Origin: JBOGEN01 sp050743265
Lineage (GTDB): Bacteria > Actinomycetota > Actinomycetes > JBOGEN01
Reading direction: 5' to 3'
Length of the DNA stretch: 13,859 nt
Assembly: GCA_050743265.1 (NCBI GenBank)
Contig: JBOGEN010000207.1
Coordinates: 1 to 13,859, forward strand
Below the pieces are notes generated by a model. The model did not search any database. It was not told the DNA's origin and worked only from the letters and a program-made list of their open reading frames with translations. Of this stretch, positions 6,202 through 12,818 are shown piece by piece. Positions within the stretch are counted from its first letter, which is position 1. Every line of letters begins with the position of its first letter. A program made the translations under genes and the position numbers.

Positions 6202-7119
6202 ATGGCTTTCGGTAGCTCCTCGACCCGTCCGGACGGCACCGCGACGATCCGTGACCTTCTGGCGTCGGGGCGGCGGTCGTTCTCGTTCGAGTTCTTCCCT
6301 CCCAAGACGGACGAAGGGGAGCGAAACCTCTGGCAGTCGGTTCGCCAGCTCGAGCCGCTGCGGCCGACATTCGTCTCCGTGACGTACGGGGCGGGCGGGT
6401 CGACGCGCGACCGGACGGTGCGCATCACGGGACGAATCGCCGCCGAGACCACACTGACCCCGATGGGCCACCTCACCTGCGTCGCCGCTCCCCGGGCCGA
6501 GGTGCGCTCGGTGATCGGCGCGTACGCGGACGCCGGCGTGCGCAACGTGCTCGCCCTGCGCGGCGACATGCCCGGGGGCCCGGACGTGGCCTGGGAGCGG
6601 CACCCCGAGGGTCTCGAGCACGCCGACGACCTGGTCCGGCTGGTGCGCGAGCTGGGCAGCTTCTGCGTGGGGGTCGCCGCCTTCCCCGAGGGCCACCCGG
6701 AGGCGGCCGACCTGGACACCGACGCGAAGTACCTCGCCGCCAAGGTGCGCGCCGGCGCGGACTTCGCGGTCACCCAGTTCTTCTTCTCGGCGGACGACTA
6801 CTTCTCCCTGGTGGAGCGGGCGTCGGCGCACGGCTGCGAGGTCCCGATCGTGCCGGGGATCATGCCGGTGACGAACGTGCGCCAGATCCAGCGGTTCGCG
6901 CAGCTCTCCGGTGCGGAGTTCCCCCGCGACCTCGCGGACCGGCTGCTCGCCGTGGAGGACGACCCCGAGGCCGTCCGCGCGATCGGCGTGGAGACCGCGT
7001 GCGAGCTGGCCCAGCGCCTGCTCGAGGGGGGCGCGCCGGGCCTGCACTTCTACACGCTCAACCGCTCCACCGCGACGCGCGAGATCTACGAGTCCCTCGA
7101 CCTGCAGGACGTGCACTGA
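6202..7119 (+). CDS. metF: 5,10-methylenetetrahydrofolate reductase (MetF)
   Basis: The enzyme reduces 5,10-methylene-THF to 5-methyl-THF, the methyl donor for methionine synthesis, in the cytoplasm. The 305-residue TIM-barrel protein carries FSFEFFPPK (27-35, with the conserved catalytic Glu at 30), VTYGAGGSTRDRT, LALRGDMPGG, the QFFFSADDYF strand, VPGIMPVTN and the C-terminal LHFYTLNRS that closes the barrel. These match bacterial MetF throughout. ATG 6202 gives the family N-terminus and has a -10-like hexamer 6 nt before it. Its stop overlaps the likely CTG start of the next gene. Its divergence from a prenyl synthase is an arrangement I recall from other actinobacteria, so its presence beside carotenoid genes probably reflects old synteny rather than a pigment role. 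Confidence 0.96.
   Translation: MAFGSSSTRPDGTATIRDLLASGRRSFSFEFFPPKTDEGERNLWQSVRQLEPLRPTFVSVTYGAGGSTRDRTVRITGRIAAETTLTPMGHLTCVAAPRAEVRSVIGAYADAGVRNVLALRGDMPGGPDVAWERHPEGLEHADDLVRLVRELGSFCVGVAAFPEGHPEAADLDTDAKYLAAKVRAGADFAVTQFFFSADDYFSLVERASAHGCEVPIVPGIMPVTNVRQIQRFAQLSGAEFPRDLADRLLAVEDDPEAVRAIGVETACELAQRLLEGGAPGLHFYTLNRSTATREIYESLDLQDVH
7106..7110 (+). promoter_or_regulatory. Ribosome binding site for the CTG-started phosphatidyltransferase
   Basis: AGGAC sits inside the last codons of metF; its AGGA core ends 6 nt before CTG 7116, a good distance. There is no ATG, GTG or TTG in this frame between 7002 and 7280, so this site is the main support for a CTG start. Confidence 0.45.
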
Positions 7120-7784
7120 GCGCATCGGCCGTCCCCGGCCGGGCGGAGTACCTGCGCCGCTGGTCCGAGCTCCACGGAGGGTACGACCCGCGCCGGTCCC
7201 GCCTCGCGTACGGCTGGCTGTCCCTCGGCTACACGGCGGCACGACCGCTTGCGGCCCGGTCCGTCCCACCGGACGCGGTGACGCTGGCCGGGATCCTCGC
7301 CGCCGGGGTGACGGCCGCTCTGGCCGGGCTGGGCGGCCGGTGGGCTCTGCTGGCCGCGCTCCTCGCCGTTGTCAGCGGGCTCGTGGACAACCTCGACGGC
7401 GCGGTCGCCGTGCTCACCGAGCGGGTCACGGCGTTCGGCTCCGTGCTCGACTCGGTCGCCGACCGGGTGAGTGACGGCCTGTGCCTGGTGGCGCTGTGGC
7501 TTCTGGGCGCCCCGGGCTGGCTGGCCGTCGCGGCCGGGGCGGGCACCGTGCTCCAGGAGTACACCCGGGCCCGTGCGGCGGTCGTCGGGATGTCCGAGGT
7601 GGGCGTCGTCACGGTCGCCGAGCGGCCCACCCGGGTGATCGTCACGGCCAGTGCCCTGGCAGGCGCGGGAGTGCTGCCGGGGCGTGCGGACGACGCGGCG
7701 CTCGCGGGGCTGGTGGTCTGGGCAGCCCTGGCCCTCGTGGGGCTCGTGCAGGTCCTCGTCGTGGTGCGGCGTCGGCTCCGGTGA
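7116..7784 (+). CDS. CDP-alcohol phosphatidyltransferase family membrane protein
   Basis: This family transfers the phosphatidyl (or a related phospho) group from a CDP-linked lipid to an alcohol, making membrane phospholipids such as phosphatidylinositol phosphate or phosphatidylglycerol phosphate. With a CTG start the protein has 222 residues and several membrane helices (about 54-72, 75-91, 119-137, 152-172 and 186-215). The active-site motif is at 91-116: D91, D94-G95, A98, G108, D112 and D116 match D-x2-D-G-x2-A-R-x8-G-x3-D-x3-D, but the Arg after A98 is Val. No ATG, GTG or TTG exists in frame between 7002 and about 7280; CTG 7116 overlaps the metF stop as CTGA and has AGGA 6 nt upstream, so I chose it. 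GTG 6999 would be the alternative, with an N-terminal extension read out of the metF sequence. The alcohol acceptor is unknown. Confidence 0.85.
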   Translation: MSASAVPGRAEYLRRWSELHGGYDPRRSRLAYGWLSLGYTAARPLAARSVPPDAVTLAGILAAGVTAALAGLGGRWALLAALLAVVSGLVDNLDGAVAVLTERVTAFGSVLDSVADRVSDGLCLVALWLLGAPGWLAVAAGAGTVLQEYTRARAAVVGMSEVGVVTVAERPTRVIVTASALAGAGVLPGRADDAALAGLVVWAALALVGLVQVLVVVRRRLR

Positions 7785-7805
7785 GCGGTCGTCGCGCGCG
7801 GGGCC

Positions 7806-9293
7806 TCAGGCGCGTCCGACCATCCCCGCGACCGTGGCGGCGGACATCGCGACCAGGGGGAGCCCGCCCCCGGGGTGAGCGGACCCCCCGACGAGGAACA
7901 GCCCTGGCACCGGTGACCGGTTGGCCGGGCGCAGGAACGCCGCGCGGCGGCCGTTCGAGGAGCTGCCGTAGATGGCGCCGCCGGGAGAGCGCGTCTCGCG
8001 CTCGAGGTCGGCGGGGGTCCGGATGACCCGCCAGCGCACCCGGTCCCTGACGTCGAGCCCGCGTCCGGCCATGACGGCGAGGACGCGGTCGGCGTACGAC
8101 TCGGCAAGCCCGGGCGCCGTCCAGTCGACCGTGCCGGGGGCGCCGTCCGTCCCGTGCCGAGGCGCGTTCACCAGGACCTGCCACGCCTCGTGGCCGTCGT
8201 CCGGGCGGAGCGCGGGGTCGTCCGGCGCGCCGACGTACAGGGTCGGGTCGGGCACGGGGCTCGCCGGTTGCCCGAAGACGGCGTCGAACTCGGCGTCGTA
8301 GTCCTCGGCGAAGAGCACGGTGTGGTGGCGCAGACCGGGCGTACGCCCGCGGAGCGCGAGCAGCAGCACGAACCCGGACAGCGACGGCGTCGCCTTCCGC
8401 AGCCGGGCCGCCTGCCGCGGCTGGGGGAGCAGCTCGACGTAGAGAGAGGCCGTGTCGACGTCGCTCACGACGACGTCGGCGGGCAGCGTCTCCCCGTCGG
8501 CCAGGACGACGCCGTCGACGCGTCCGCCGGACGTGCTGACGCGGACGACCTCGGCGCCGGTACGCAGCCGCACGCCCCGCTGGTGCGCGCGGTCGGCGAG
8601 CGCGTCACCGAGACGGCCCAGCCCGCCCGGCACGTACCAGGCCCCGAACGCGTGCTCGACGTACGGCGCGGTCGCGAGCACCGCGGGCGTGCGCCGGGGG
8701 TCGGACCCGGTGTACGTCGCGTACCTGTCCAGCAGGTGGTGCAGCCGTGGGTCGTGCAGCAGGTGCCGGCCGAGCCCGCGCAGTGTCTGCCACGGTGCGA
8801 CCACGCGCAGGTCGTGGACACGGCCCGCCCGGCGGAGCAGGTCGCGTACGCCGACGTCGCCGGAGGAGAGGAACGGCTCGCGGACCGCGTCCCACATCGC
8901 CGCGCCACGGTCGAGCACGGCGAGCCAGTCGCGCCCCGCGGTGCCGCCCAGCGCGTCGTCGAGAGCCCCGCGGACGCCCGAGCGACTGGCGTTCGGCAGG
9001 TCGAGGGTCGCCCCGTCGGCGAACCGGTAGCGGGTGACCGGGTCGACGGGGACGAGGTCGAGCACCTGCTCGAGCGGGCGTCCGGTCTTGCGGAACAGGT
9101 CGCGGTAGACCGCCGGCAGCGTCAGCAGCGACGGTCCGGTGTCGAAGGTGAACCCGTCCCTCGTGTAGGTGCCGAGCTTGCCGCCGACGGCCGAGGCCTG
9201 TTCGCACACGGTCACCTCGTGCCGCTGCCGCGCCAGGCGTGCCGCCGCCGCGAGCCCGCCCATGCCCGCCCCGACGACGACGACCCGTGCCAC
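7806..9293 (-). CDS. crtD: CrtI/CrtD-family carotenoid desaturase (second phytoene-desaturase-like enzyme)
   Basis: This 495-residue FAD oxidoreductase is a second, clearly different member of the phytoene desaturase family. It starts with VVVVGAGMGGLAAAARLA (GAGMGG at 8-13) and VGGKLG, has DGFTFDTGPSLLTLP, and ends with LVGGSAHPGGGLPLV. The last segment resembles CrtD-type 3',4'-desaturases that act on 1'-hydroxylated carotenoid ends, whereas the operon 1 enzyme has the TQPGVGVP form of true CrtI. With cruF in the same operon, a CrtD role is the best guess; an oxygenase of the CrtP type is the main alternative. GTG 9293 gives the family N-terminus. It lies 11 nt after the stop of the ATP-grasp gene; a TAGGCT hexamer overlaps that stop codon, so it might also have its own promoter. 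It ends 21 nt from the convergent phosphatidyltransferase. Confidence 0.82.
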   Translation of the reverse strand: MARVVVVGAGMGGLAAAARLARQRHEVTVCEQASAVGGKLGTYTRDGFTFDTGPSLLTLPAVYRDLFRKTGRPLEQVLDLVPVDPVTRYRFADGATLDLPNASRSGVRGALDDALGGTAGRDWLAVLDRGAAMWDAVREPFLSSGDVGVRDLLRRAGRVHDLRVVAPWQTLRGLGRHLLHDPRLHHLLDRYATYTGSDPRRTPAVLATAPYVEHAFGAWYVPGGLGRLGDALADRAHQRGVRLRTGAEVVRVSTSGGRVDGVVLADGETLPADVVVSDVDTASLYVELLPQPRQAARLRKATPSLSGFVLLLALRGRTPGLRHHTVLFAEDYDAEFDAVFGQPASPVPDPTLYVGAPDDPALRPDDGHEAWQVLVNAPRHGTDGAPGTVDWTAPGLAESYADRVLAVMAGRGLDVRDRVRWRVIRTPADLERETRSPGGAIYGSSSNGRRAAFLRPANRSPVPGLFLVGGSAHPGGGLPLVAMSAATVAGMVGRA

Positions 9294-9304
9294 GGGCGGC
9301 GAGC

Positions 9305-10396
9305 CTAACCCTGGGCGGCGTCCCCACGGAGGGACGGCGCCGGGACCAGCGGGCCCACGCCGGTGCCCCAGGTCTCGTCGGCGAGGGCGAGTGCGGCGAC
9401 CGTACGCCCGGCGACGGGCGGTCCGGGGGTCGTGCGGTCGGGGTCGAGCGCGAGCCGGACGAGCCCCCCGACCGCCGCCGGACCGAGCTCGAGCATCCCG
9501 TCCGGAGGCTTGGCGTCTCCGGCCCACCGGCAGCGCGGGCCGCCGGAGGAGGCACCCGGGTCACCCTCGAACCGCACCGGCGCGGACTGCGTGGTCCCGG
9601 GGCTGACGTGCGGGCTCAGGACGATGCCGCTGCCGCTGCGGTGCGCGTCCGCCGCGCCGAGCACGAGCGTCTCGAACTCGTCCGCGCGAAGGCCCGGGTC
9701 GTACCCCGAGACCAGCGCCGCCTGGACGAGGAGGAGCGGGACCTCCTCGATGGCCCGTCCGATCGTGTTCAGCCCTCCGGTGAACCGCGGGTTGATCTCC
9801 GTCGGTACGAACCCCTCCGCCGTGAGCACGCCGTCCACGCTGAAACCGCCGCGATACACGACGCGGCGCCGCAGCTCCGCTGCCACGCGGCGCGCCACGT
9901 CCCGCATCGCGTCCCGGTCGCCGGGCGGCGGGTCCCACCAGGTGGACGCACCGCCGTAGACGAACCGGTGCTCCTCGGGGTGGCCGGCGGGCCGGCGCAT
10001 CGTGACCATCTCCACCGGCCGCAGGGCGACGTCCCCGTCCGGGAAGGCGAAGCCGTGCACGCTGCACGGCACCCCGTCGAGGAACGGCATCACCCGCACC
10101 CGCGCGCAGTGAGCGGCGAGGAACGCGGCGGCCTCGTCGGCGGAGGCGGCCGAGCGCACCCAGCGGACGTACTCACCGCCCCCGTTGAAGCCCTCGAGCG
10201 CGTCACCGGACCAGACCGTGCCGAGCCCGCCGTCCAGGGCCGCGCCGGCAGCGGCCATCGCGCCCCGCTCCGCCGGGACGACGCGGGAGGGCGCCCTGGT
10301 GATCCCCAGGGAGTCCCACAGGTCGTCGACGGTGGCCTTGTCCTCCAGCGCCTCCCACTGACCGCTGGGCGCAAGACCACGAGCGCACGGCGGCAC
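9305..10396 (-). CDS. ATP-grasp ligase core (downstream frame of an interrupted gene)
   Basis: The frame encodes an ATP-grasp catalytic module: WEALEDKATVDDLWDSLGI where the fold begins, a glycine-rich loop (LEGFNGGGEYVRWVR), the hinge-like PFLDGVPCSVHGF, and the metal-binding end VPTEINPRFTGGLN with Glu and Asn in the usual places. ATP-grasp enzymes activate a carboxylate as acyl phosphate and join it to an amine or other nucleophile; no substrate can be named here. The frame has a GTG at 10396, but this module normally follows an N-terminal domain, which is present just upstream in another frame. Translation would need a -1 shift, or an internal start at 10396 with no clear ribosome site. 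The catalytic residues are intact and codon use stays typical, so decay, if any, is recent. It lies between the glycosyltransferase and the CrtD-like gene, and its stop is 11 nt from the latter. Confidence 0.6.
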   Translation of the reverse strand: MPPCARGLAPSGQWEALEDKATVDDLWDSLGITRAPSRVVPAERGAMAAAGAALDGGLGTVWSGDALEGFNGGGEYVRWVRSAASADEAAAFLAAHCARVRVMPFLDGVPCSVHGFAFPDGDVALRPVEMVTMRRPAGHPEEHRFVYGGASTWWDPPPGDRDAMRDVARRVAAELRRRVVYRGGFSVDGVLTAEGFVPTEINPRFTGGLNTIGRAIEEVPLLLVQAALVSGYDPGLRADEFETLVLGAADAHRSGSGIVLSPHVSPGTTQSAPVRFEGDPGASSGGPRCRWAGDAKPPDGMLELGPAAVGGLVRLALDPDRTTPGPPVAGRTVAALALADETWGTGVGPLVPAPSLRGDAAQG

Positions 10397-10437
10397 GGAA
10401 GGGCACCGCTCCTCGTCGGCGATGTCGGTGTCCCCGT

Positions 10438-10444
10438 GCCCGGG
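10438..10444 (-). other. CCCGGGC heptamer at the frame break (possible -1 slip site)
   Basis: On the minus strand the upstream frame reads C CCG GGC. Slipping back one base gives CCC GGG, which enters exactly the downstream ATP-grasp frame. This fits the X-XXY-YYZ pattern of -1 sites. GGCACGG (10440-10434) can pair with CCGTGCC further downstream. All-GC heptamers slip poorly and occur often by chance at this GC content, so this is only a candidate. Confidence 0.25.
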
Positions 10445-10848
10445 AACCGCCCGCCGAGCACCGGTCGCCCGGCGAGCGTGCGGACCGTGGTGAACGGGCC
10501 GGCGAGGACGACGGCCTCGCCGGCCGGGTCGTACACGTCCAGGGCCGCGAGCACCTCGGGAGGCGGGTCCGCGAACAGGCGCTCCCCGGTCCTGACCTCG
10601 GCGAGCACGTCGGTGCTGTGCACGTCCAACACGACCGCGCTCGCCTCGTCCTCTTCGGGGACCGGGCCGGTACCGAGGCCGAGGGCGATGCACAAGGGCT
10701 GCTCGGCGCCGAGAGCGCGGACCTGGGCGACGCGCGGAGGCATGCCCGCCAGCGGCCCGCTGGTGAGCACCACCTTGCGTCCCTCGAGCATCGGGCGCAG
10801 CCGCGCGAGCACCGTCTCCCGTGCGGGCGGAGGCGTCCGGGGCGGCAT
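10441..10848 (-). pseudogene. N-terminal part of the same ATP-grasp gene, in the upstream frame
   Basis: From ATG 10848 about 136 residues read as a normal protein: KVVLTSGPLAGMPPRVAQVRALGA, an acidic LDVHSTDVLAEV segment and VVLAGPFTTVRTLAGRPVLGGRFP. This suits the alpha/beta pre-ATP-grasp domain that precedes a catalytic module. After about 10441 the frame turns to low-meaning S/P/T/R-rich sequence and stops at 10090, while the ATP-grasp sequence continues in the -1 frame. The two parts are therefore one gene broken by a 1-nt loss (or +2), by a sequencing error, or read through by frameshifting. The roughly 30 residues between RFP and WEALEDK do not look convincingly coding in any frame, so a small indel may lie there. 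A TACGCT hexamer 7 nt before ATG 10848 suggests its own, leaderless promoter. Confidence 0.6.
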
Positions 10849-10908
10849 GCCTGCGAGCGTACGGGCTTCGCCCGGCCGGGGCGGCGCTCCGCGCGAGCAC
10901 GGCAGCCC
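10849..10908 (-). promoter_or_regulatory. Spacer between glycosyltransferase and ATP-grasp gene, with a putative promoter
   Basis: This 60-nt gap is the only sizeable one in the second minus-strand operon. On the minus strand TACGCT (10861-10856) ends 7 nt before ATG 10848. It is the same hexamer as before crtE. A small hairpin CGGGC-GAA-GCCCG (10874-10862) lies just upstream; it has no T-run, so I do not call it a terminator. A separate promoter for the ATP-grasp and crtD genes is possible. Confidence 0.4.
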
Positions 10909-10928
10909 TCAGCGCGAGCGCGGCAGCC
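10891..10928. repeat. Imperfect 17-bp direct repeat, period 21, across the glycosyltransferase stop
   Basis: GCGCGAGCACGGCAGCC (10891-10907) and GCGCGAGCGCGGCAGCC (10912-10928) differ at one base and are 21 nt apart. The copy at 10912-10928 encodes the last residues of the glycosyltransferase (LPRSR); the other lies after its stop. The pattern resembles the duplication at the thiE end. Confidence 0.7.
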
Positions 10929-12027
10929 GGCGCCCCTTCCACGTGAGCGTGCCGCGACGGTGGCGGACCCACGAGTCCGCCGTCAGCGCGCCGAGCGCGA
11001 GCACGGAGGCGGGATGGGCGAGCGCGTCCGGCCACACCCGGGCGCCGGTACGACGCCCGGTGACGACGCGGCCGGCGACTCCGGCGGCGTACCCGAGCAG
11101 CCCGGCGCGCGACCCGCGCAGCGCAGCCAGCGGCGGGACGACGTACGCGAGCCCGAGCGCGCCGAGGAGCGACGCCGCTCCGACGGGGGACCGGGTCGCC
11201 GACCACAGCGACTTCGCGTACCCCTCACGCAGCGCCGCGGCCGAGCCGTACATGCGGCACGACGCGAGCCGCGTGCCGTCCGCGACCGCGCCGTGGCCTC
11301 CCGTGCGGACGACCGCCCGGAGCAGCGCGACGTCGTCGAGCACCTCGCCGCGGACGATGGCGTGCCCCCCGGCGCGGTGGTACGCGGCGGCGTCCACCGC
11401 GAGCAGCTGGCCGTTGGCGGCGGCCAGTGACGGCCGCGACGATCGCTCGGCGACCCGCAGCGCCAGCAGCGTGAGGTACGACCACTGCAGCAGCGGCTGG
11501 ACCACCCGTTCGGCCGCGGACCCCGCGTCCTGCCGCGGGTACGGGGAGACGAGGTCGAGCCCGCACCAGCGCAGGCACGTCACGGTGCCCGCGACCGCGT
11601 GCGGGGCGAGCACCACGTCCGCGTCGACGAACACGAGGACTCGACCGGACGCGGCCTCGGCGAGCCGGGCACAGGCGTACGGCTTGCCGAGCCAGCCCGG
11701 CGGGAGGGGCATGCCCGGGTCGTGCGAGAGCAGACGCACCCGCGGGTCCTCCGCCACCACGCCACGCACGACGTCTGCGGTCCCGTCGGTCGAGCCGTCG
11801 TCGAGCACCAGCACCTCGAGGTCACGGACGCCGGTCTGGGCGCGCAGCGCCTCCAGGCACCGTGCGACCCGGGCGGCCTCGTCCCGCACGGGCAGAAGCA
11901 CGGACACGGGCTCCGCGACAGGGGGCGGGTCCACGGGCGGCGTGCGCAGCAACCGGGCGTTCACGGCGGCGTGCACGGCCCCGGCGACCGCGAGCAGCGT
12001 GCCGGCGCGCACGAGCGGGCCGCTCAC
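10909..12027 (-). CDS. Family 2 glycosyltransferase, probably carotenoid glycosyltransferase
   Basis: The 372-residue GT-A-type enzyme probably adds a sugar to the hydroxyl of a carotenoid at the membrane. It begins with a hydrophobic helix (about 4-23) and then the nucleotide-sugar fold: VSVLLPVRDEA (41-51), VLVLDDGSTDGT (72-83) and the metal-binding DAD at 135-137 in VFVDADVVLAP. The acceptor-side segments AANGQLLAV and GEVLDDVALLRAV follow, and the C-terminal quarter is hydrophobic (SLLGALGLAYVVPPLAAL), as in CruG and CrtQ relatives. GTG 12027 overlaps the cruF stop as GTGA, so it is translationally coupled to the hydratase that would create a tertiary hydroxyl. This pairing favours a 1'-O- or 2'-O-glycosyl carotenoid. 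The sugar and exact position are not readable; a general membrane glycosyltransferase role cannot be excluded. Confidence 0.85.
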   Translation of the reverse strand: MSGPLVRAGTLLAVAGAVHAAVNARLLRTPPVDPPPVAEPVSVLLPVRDEAARVARCLEALRAQTGVRDLEVLVLDDGSTDGTADVVRGVVAEDPRVRLLSHDPGMPLPPGWLGKPYACARLAEAASGRVLVFVDADVVLAPHAVAGTVTCLRWCGLDLVSPYPRQDAGSAAERVVQPLLQWSYLTLLALRVAERSSRPSLAAANGQLLAVDAAAYHRAGGHAIVRGEVLDDVALLRAVVRTGGHGAVADGTRLASCRMYGSAAALREGYAKSLWSATRSPVGAASLLGALGLAYVVPPLAALRGSRAGLLGYAAGVAGRVVTGRRTGARVWPDALAHPASVLALGALTADSWVRHRRGTLTWKGRRLPRSR

Positions 12028-12818
12028 GGGCGGTCGAGCCAGAGCCGGTACGCGTACGGGACGGCCACGAGCCCCATCACGACACCCCCGACGAGGGCGA
12101 CCCCCGGGCGGTCGAAGAACACGGCGGCGGCGGCCACCGACGACGCGTACGTCCACAGGTAGAGCGTCGCCGGCACGCCCTCGGGCCCGTTCCCACCCGG
12201 CAGGAGCACGTGGAGAAGCGCCATGAGCACGATCGAGACGGCCAGCCATCCGGCGAAGTTCTGCGCCGGGACGCCGGACACCCCGGGCAGCTCTGCTCCC
12301 ACGTCGACCCAGCGCCAGTGCCCGGCGTCCACCATCTGGGGGTCGAGGAAGAGGTCCCACGACGCGAGCGCGAGCCCGCCGACGAGCGGGACCACACGCC
12401 GGGTGAGCCGCCGCGCCACGACCAGCGCCGGGTAGGCCATCATCGCCCAGGCCAGCGGCACGACCACCGGGACGTCGAGCACCTGCCAGCCGAGCGCGTC
12501 CGTGTACGTGTACTCGCCGAACGGGTAGCCGGTCCGCGAGCCGGCCACCTCGGCGGCCAGGCCCCCACCTGCAGCAAGTGCGACCAGCCCGGACGCCCAC
12601 GCGACGCCGTGGTACGCCGCGGCGTGCGTGACCGACGCACAGAAGAACAGCACGACGGTCGCCACGGTGAGGCGGCTGCGGGTGGTGCCCTCGACGAGGG
12701 GGTACGCGATCTCGGCCGCGACCACCGCGCCCGTGAGCGCCCACGGCAGCCGCCGCGCGAACGCCCCCGGGTGGCGGACACGCGGCCCGGCGGCGTCGAA
12801 CAGCACCTCGCCCTTCAC
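12024..12818 (-). CDS. cruF: Carotenoid 1,2-hydratase, CruF family
   Basis: CruF proteins add water across the C-1,2 double bond of an acyclic carotenoid end, giving a tertiary 1-hydroxyl, as in deinoxanthin, myxol and bacterioruberin synthesis. The 264-residue membrane protein has about seven hydrophobic segments. Family hallmarks are YPFGEYTYTDALG (98-110) and WDLFLDPQMVDAGHWRW (154-170), whose acidic residues are the likely active-site acids; a conserved AQNFAGW follows. GTG 12818 overlaps the stop of the CrtO-like gene as GTGA, and the gene's own stop overlaps the glycosyltransferase start the same way. The upstream open frame extends far into the neighbour and is ignored. Because a hydratase needs an uncyclised end, its presence together with a cyclase suggests a monocyclic product. 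Confidence 0.9.
   Translation of the reverse strand: MKGEVLFDAAGPRVRHPGAFARRLPWALTGAVVAAEIAYPLVEGTTRSRLTVATVVLFFCASVTHAAAYHGVAWASGLVALAAGGGLAAEVAGSRTGYPFGEYTYTDALGWQVLDVPVVVPLAWAMMAYPALVVARRLTRRVVPLVGGLALASWDLFLDPQMVDAGHWRWVDVGAELPGVSGVPAQNFAGWLAVSIVLMALLHVLLPGGNGPEGVPATLYLWTYASSVAAAAVFFDRPGVALVGGVVMGLVAVPYAYRLWLDRP

Noticed and set aside
6091..7269. N-terminal extension of crtE across the promoter region and metF
   Set aside because: It is antisense to metF and has no prenyl synthase similarity; GTG 6090 gives the normal family length.
7785..7805. Possible bidirectional terminator between the phosphatidyltransferase and the CrtD-like gene
   Set aside because: A few GC base pairs can be drawn, but there is no stable hairpin followed by a T-run on either strand.
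9239..12226. Plus-strand open frame of 995 codons opposite the ATP-grasp and glycosyltransferase genes
   Set aside because: Composition is S/R/P/T/A-rich without domains, and it lies antisense to clear genes; long antisense frames are expected at this GC content.
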